Below, one piece after another: positions 61,563 to 64,000 of a stretch of 64,000 nucleotides of DNA (the stretch's first letter is position 1; each line of letters begins with the position of its first letter). Made by a program: the position numbers and the translations under genes. This DNA comes from Rhodococcus sp. Leaf278. GTDB lineage: Bacteria; Actinomycetota; Actinomycetes; Mycobacteriales; Mycobacteriaceae. Location: assembly GCF_001426085.1 (NCBI RefSeq), contig NZ_LMRR01000001.1, positions 497,539 through 561,538 on the forward strand, given 5' to 3'. The notes under the pieces were generated by a model. That model did no database searches. It saw only the letters and a program-made list of their open reading frames with translations, and was not told the origin of the DNA.

Positions 61563-62237
61563 TCATCGGGCACTCTCGTCGTCGCCACGGGGCAGCCGCA
61601 GCGCGTTGACCCACAGTCTCGTTGCCGTCTCGAGCAGGCCCTCGTAGTCCGCCGCGGACCGACCGCCCGCGGCGTCGACGACGAAGTGGTTGAACGCGAG
61701 CCGACTGATCATCGACGAGAGGGCTCGGGAGGCGAGAAGAGGATCGAGTGCGGTATCGGCCAGGCCCCGGTTCTGCAGACTCTCGATGCTGCGGGCATTG
61801 CGTCTGACGAAGGCGTCGGCGCGCTCGCGGCGAAGCCGGCGAAATTCGGGGTCGATGTTCGAGACCTGCTCGAGCAGGGCCATCAGCTTCGCGTTGCGTT
61901 GGTACGCCTCGAAGTAGGCGCGGTTGCTCGCTGCGATCACGGCCACCGGATTTTCGTGGGGATCCACCCGTTCCGTACCGGGGTGCAGCATGTCGTCCCT
62001 GGCCTGTTCGAGCACCGCGGCCAGGATTTCTTCTTTGCTGGTGAAGTACGTGTAGAAGGTTCCGGCAGAGCACCGAGCGGCGCGAGTGATATCGATCAGC
62101 CGGGAGTCGAGGTATCCGCTCTCCTCGAATACGCGACGTGCGGCCGAGACGAGAGAGGATCGAGTTCGTAGCCCGCGTGGGGTGATCGGCAGCTCCCGAT
62201 CGGGAAGCTCGCCATCGGACTCCGACGCAGCAGGCAT
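61563..62237 (-). CDS. TetR-family transcriptional regulator
   Basis: Regulator of 224 aa. After a 25-residue acidic N-terminus, the DNA-binding helices are TRSSLVSAARRVFEESGYLDSRLIDITRAARCSAGTFYTYFTSKEEILAAVL near 25-75. The C-terminal domain (FRRLRRERADAFVRRNARSIESLQNRGLADTALDPLLASRALSSMISRLAFNHF) is of the type seen in acyl-CoA/lipid regulators, which would suit control of the carboxylase downstream; this is inference. The ATG at 62237 lies six bases after a TATAAA box, so the mRNA is probably leaderless. A perfect palindrome sits at 62260-62275. Confidence 0.92.
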   Translation of the reverse strand: MPAASESDGELPDRELPITPRGLRTRSSLVSAARRVFEESGYLDSRLIDITRAARCSAGTFYTYFTSKEEILAAVLEQARDDMLHPGTERVDPHENPVAVIAASNRAYFEAYQRNAKLMALLEQVSNIDPEFRRLRRERADAFVRRNARSIESLQNRGLADTALDPLLASRALSSMISRLAFNHFVVDAAGGRSAADYEGLLETATRLWVNALRLPRGDDESAR

Positions 62238-62243
62238 TCAGTC

Positions 62244-62275
62244 TTTATACGTCATTGTGCGCACGGTTCCGTGCG
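62244..62275 (-). promoter_or_regulatory. Leaderless promoter and palindromic operator of the TetR gene
   Basis: On the minus strand the perfect 16-bp palindrome CGCACGGAACCGTGCG (62275-62260) is followed by TATAAA (62249-62244) and, six bases later, the ATG. The palindrome overlaps the expected -35/spacer region, as expected for autorepression. Confidence 0.7.
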
Positions 62276-62519
62276 AATCTCACAGCACTGGGTAACTCTG
62301 GTGTTCGTGCGTATTCGAGCGAGTGCCGGGGGAGTGGATCGGGGCTCTTCGCTGTGGTGCACACGGCCACCGAAACTCCGTCTTTGTGACCGGGCACTAG
62401 AACGCATTCTGTCTGCTCAGCACGCGGTGAACAACGGCTTTCGAGCGGCTAGTGTGGCCGGGGTGCGCAAGCACTGTCCCTGAAAATGGGACGGCCATTC
62501 GAGTATTTGTGGGGAAACT

Positions 62520-64000
62520 GTGACGGCTGCAGCGGCTACCGGTCGTGAACACGACGACGAGCTCAAGAGCAGGGTGCAACGCCTGCTGCGCTTCCTTCGC
62601 GAGATCGTCGAAGCGCGATCGAACCCAGTGCTGCGATTCGACGATCACGTGCAGGTCGAGTGGGTGCATTCCGGTGACGTGCCGATGCAGATCGATCCGC
62701 TGGCCAAGCAGGGTGGCGTTGTGCTCCGTGCGCCGCGCATCGCGGTCGACGAGCCGCCGGTGCCTCCCGAGCTGTTGTCGGGGTGGCTCGATCCTCAGAT
62801 CGTCGCCGACAGCCGCTACCGCGAGCTGGAGCTGGCCGACGCGTCCTCGGTGACGTCCCGCCGTCGGGCGGAGGCGCAGGAATCCGACGCCGACTTCGAT
62901 ATCCGCAAGGCCTACGAGATCAAGAAGGCGTTCGAGGAGTACTCGCAGTCGTGGAAGGAATGGGCGCAGGAAGACCGCGAGCGGCGTCCCCAGGCTGCGA
63001 TCTACCAGGCCCTGCAGTTGATGATGCAAGAGCTCGCGTCCCGGCCCGAGTCGATCGAACTGGTCGTGGCGTCGGGCTTGCTGACGTCGAGCAACGCTGA
63101 TCAGCAGCGCAGTGTGCGCACCCACCTGATCACGCAGCAGGCCAACATCGAGCGGGACGTTCGCACCGGCGACCTGCTGGTACGGCTCGCAGCGAACACG
63201 ACCCCTCGGCTCGAGGACGGGCAGCTGCTGACGGGCTCGAACGAATTCGACACTTCCGGATCGGTGGAGCTGGCGCAGCTGTTGCACGATTCGGTCACCT
63301 CACCCATCGGGGCCGGGGTGGAGCAATTCCTCCGAACCTGGGCCGAGCGAGTCCCGCGGCACGAGATCGAGGTTCTCGATCGGGTCGGACCGCCCGGAGC
63401 CCTCGCGTACATCGACGACGACCGAACGCTGACCGTCTCGCCTGCCCTCGTGCTCCGCACCCGTAACTCGTTTGCCTTGGTCGAGTACTACGAGCGGATG
63501 ATCGCCGATCTCGAGTTCGCCGACTCCCCGGTACCGCTGGGTCTCGCGCAGCTGGTAGATGCCATCGAGCCGGCAGATCGGTTGGCGTGGCTCGAGCGCA
63601 CCGGTGCAGGTGAGTCGTCGGTCCTGGCCGAGGATCCGCTGTTTCCGTTGCCGGCGAACGCGGAGCAGTCGCAGATCATCGAACGTCTCGGACGCGACAG
63701 CGGTGTCGTGGTCGAGGGGCCACCCGGTACGGGCAAGACCCACACCATCGCAAACCTGATGTCGGGGCTGTTGGCGCGAGGTCAGCGGGTTCTGGTCACT
63801 AGTGAAAAGTCACAAGCTTTGCGGGTGCTCCGTGACAAGCTGCCGCCGGAGCTGCAGGAGCTCTGTGTGTCCATCACCGACCTGTCTCGTGGTGGTTCGG
63901 ACGAGCTCAACCGCAGCGTCGCGAAGATAGCCGAACGCAAGACCTCGTTCGACGAGGCCAGCGAGGTGCAGAAGATAGAGGCGCTGACGACGAAGCGCGC
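62520..64000 (+). CDS. Superfamily 1 (AAA_11-type) helicase, N-terminal part, cut by the window edge
   Basis: A 493-codon open frame runs off the right edge. It starts GTG at 62520 with GGGGA 6 nt upstream (VTAAAATGREHDDELKSRVQRLLRFLREIV). Residues 30-380 show no motif I can name; they include a charged helical segment (DFDIRKAYEIKKAFEEYSQSWKEWAQEDRERR) that could be coiled-coil. The Walker A VVVEGPPGTGKTHTIANL lies near residue 400, followed by RVLVTSEKSQALRVLRDKLP (motif Ia). This is the Upf1/Dna2-like superfamily 1 pattern. The remaining helicase motifs and any C-terminal nuclease lie outside the window, so the function (repair, RNA metabolism or defence) cannot be set. Confidence 0.88.
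   Translation, partial: MTAAAATGREHDDELKSRVQRLLRFLREIVEARSNPVLRFDDHVQVEWVHSGDVPMQIDPLAKQGGVVLRAPRIAVDEPPVPPELLSGWLDPQIVADSRYRELELADASSVTSRRRAEAQESDADFDIRKAYEIKKAFEEYSQSWKEWAQEDRERRPQAAIYQALQLMMQELASRPESIELVVASGLLTSSNADQQRSVRTHLITQQANIERDVRTGDLLVRLAANTTPRLEDGQLLTGSNEFDTSGSVELAQLLHDSVTSPIGAGVEQFLRTWAERVPRHEIEVLDRVGPPGALAYIDDDRTLTVSPALVLRTRNSFALVEYYERMIADLEFADSPVPLGLAQLVDAIEPADRLAWLERTGAGESSVLAEDPLFPLPANAEQSQIIERLGRDSGVVVEGPPGTGKTHTIANLMSGLLARGQRVLVTSEKSQALRVLRDKLPPELQELCVSITDLSRGGSDELNRSVAKIAERKTSFDEASEVQKIEALTTKR

Noticed and set aside
1..64000. tRNA, rRNA, prophage, insertion sequence or replication-origin signals
   Set aside because: None seen on reading both strands; no transposase, integrase or phage structural genes are present. 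A tRNA scan could not be run.
62520..64000. Assignment of the right-edge helicase to a named defence system (Hhe-type)
   Set aside because: The visible N-terminus lacks a recognisable DUF4011 signature and the diagnostic C-terminal domains are outside the window.

Overview
The window is about 64 kb of high-GC actinobacterial chromosome. Its gene content points to Mycobacteriales, most likely Rhodococcus or a close Nocardiaceae relative. The evidence is a mycobacterial-type kgd, an Rv0805-like cyclic-nucleotide phosphodiesterase convergent with a CpsY/Stealth gene, an IdeR-type iron box, a mycobacterial-type SOS box, a 13E12/DUF222 HNH gene, many acyl-CoA dehydrogenases and an F420-type LLM oxidoreductase. 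Assignment to genus is an inference. I see no rRNA, tRNA, CRISPR array, prophage or insertion sequence; this looks like chromosomal backbone.

Layout. 1-10.8 kb, all on the minus strand: the 5' part of kgd, a fused two-half ABC exporter, a two-gene ABC system, an LLM oxidoreductase, an EcsC-like membrane protein, a Xi-class GST-like enzyme and a GNAT acetyltransferase. 11-13.6 kb: a cold-shock gene, then a PadR regulator translationally coupled to a 14-TM MFS exporter behind a perfect palindromic operator candidate. 13.7-21.7 kb: acyl-CoA dehydrogenase, crotonase-family enzyme, adenosine/adenine deaminase, membrane molybdopterin oxidoreductase, aldonolactone oxidase, TetR, and a PLP amino-acid deaminase/aldolase. 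21.7-29.7 kb: a RecB-like nuclease-helicase, a lipase-like hydrolase, a FadD15-like acyl-CoA synthetase and a DEAD-box RNA helicase. 29.8-36.8 kb: a three-subunit molybdenum aldehyde/xanthine-type oxidoreductase, an amino-acid ABC system with fused binding protein and permease, a RidA protein and a histidine phosphatase. 36.9-48.5 kb: a pair of acyl-CoA dehydrogenases, a secreted hydrolase, cpdA/cpsY, VanZ, a methyltransferase, a phosphoribosyltransferase, a quinone oxidoreductase, DinB, SRPBCC, an SDR and an iron-siderophore binding lipoprotein. 48.6-64 kb: an SOS-controlled HNH gene, an FeS-type cryptochrome/photolyase, PhoD, trhO plus an RluA synthase, a small secreted peptide, a very large single-chain acyl-CoA carboxylase with a TetR gene upstream, and the start of a superfamily 1 helicase.

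Co-operating sets supported by overlapping stop and start codons are: ABC ATPase/permease (6.1-7.2 kb), padR/MFS (12.2 kb), the three molybdenum-enzyme subunits (29.8-33.4 kb), the SBP-permease/ATPase pair (33.5-35.7 kb) and SDR/SRPBCC (46.1-47.4 kb).

The less expected signals are non-coding. A modular palindromic element begins exactly at gene stop codons (three copies). A second short repeat family occurs in intergenic regions. An SOS box sits precisely between the -35 and -10 of a leaderless gene. Palindromic operator candidates lie upstream of the padR and TetR genes, and a 15-bp tandem repeat lies upstream of the giant carboxylase. I did not find a clearly new multi-gene system. The nuclease-helicase and the truncated helicase at the right edge are the best protein-level leads.
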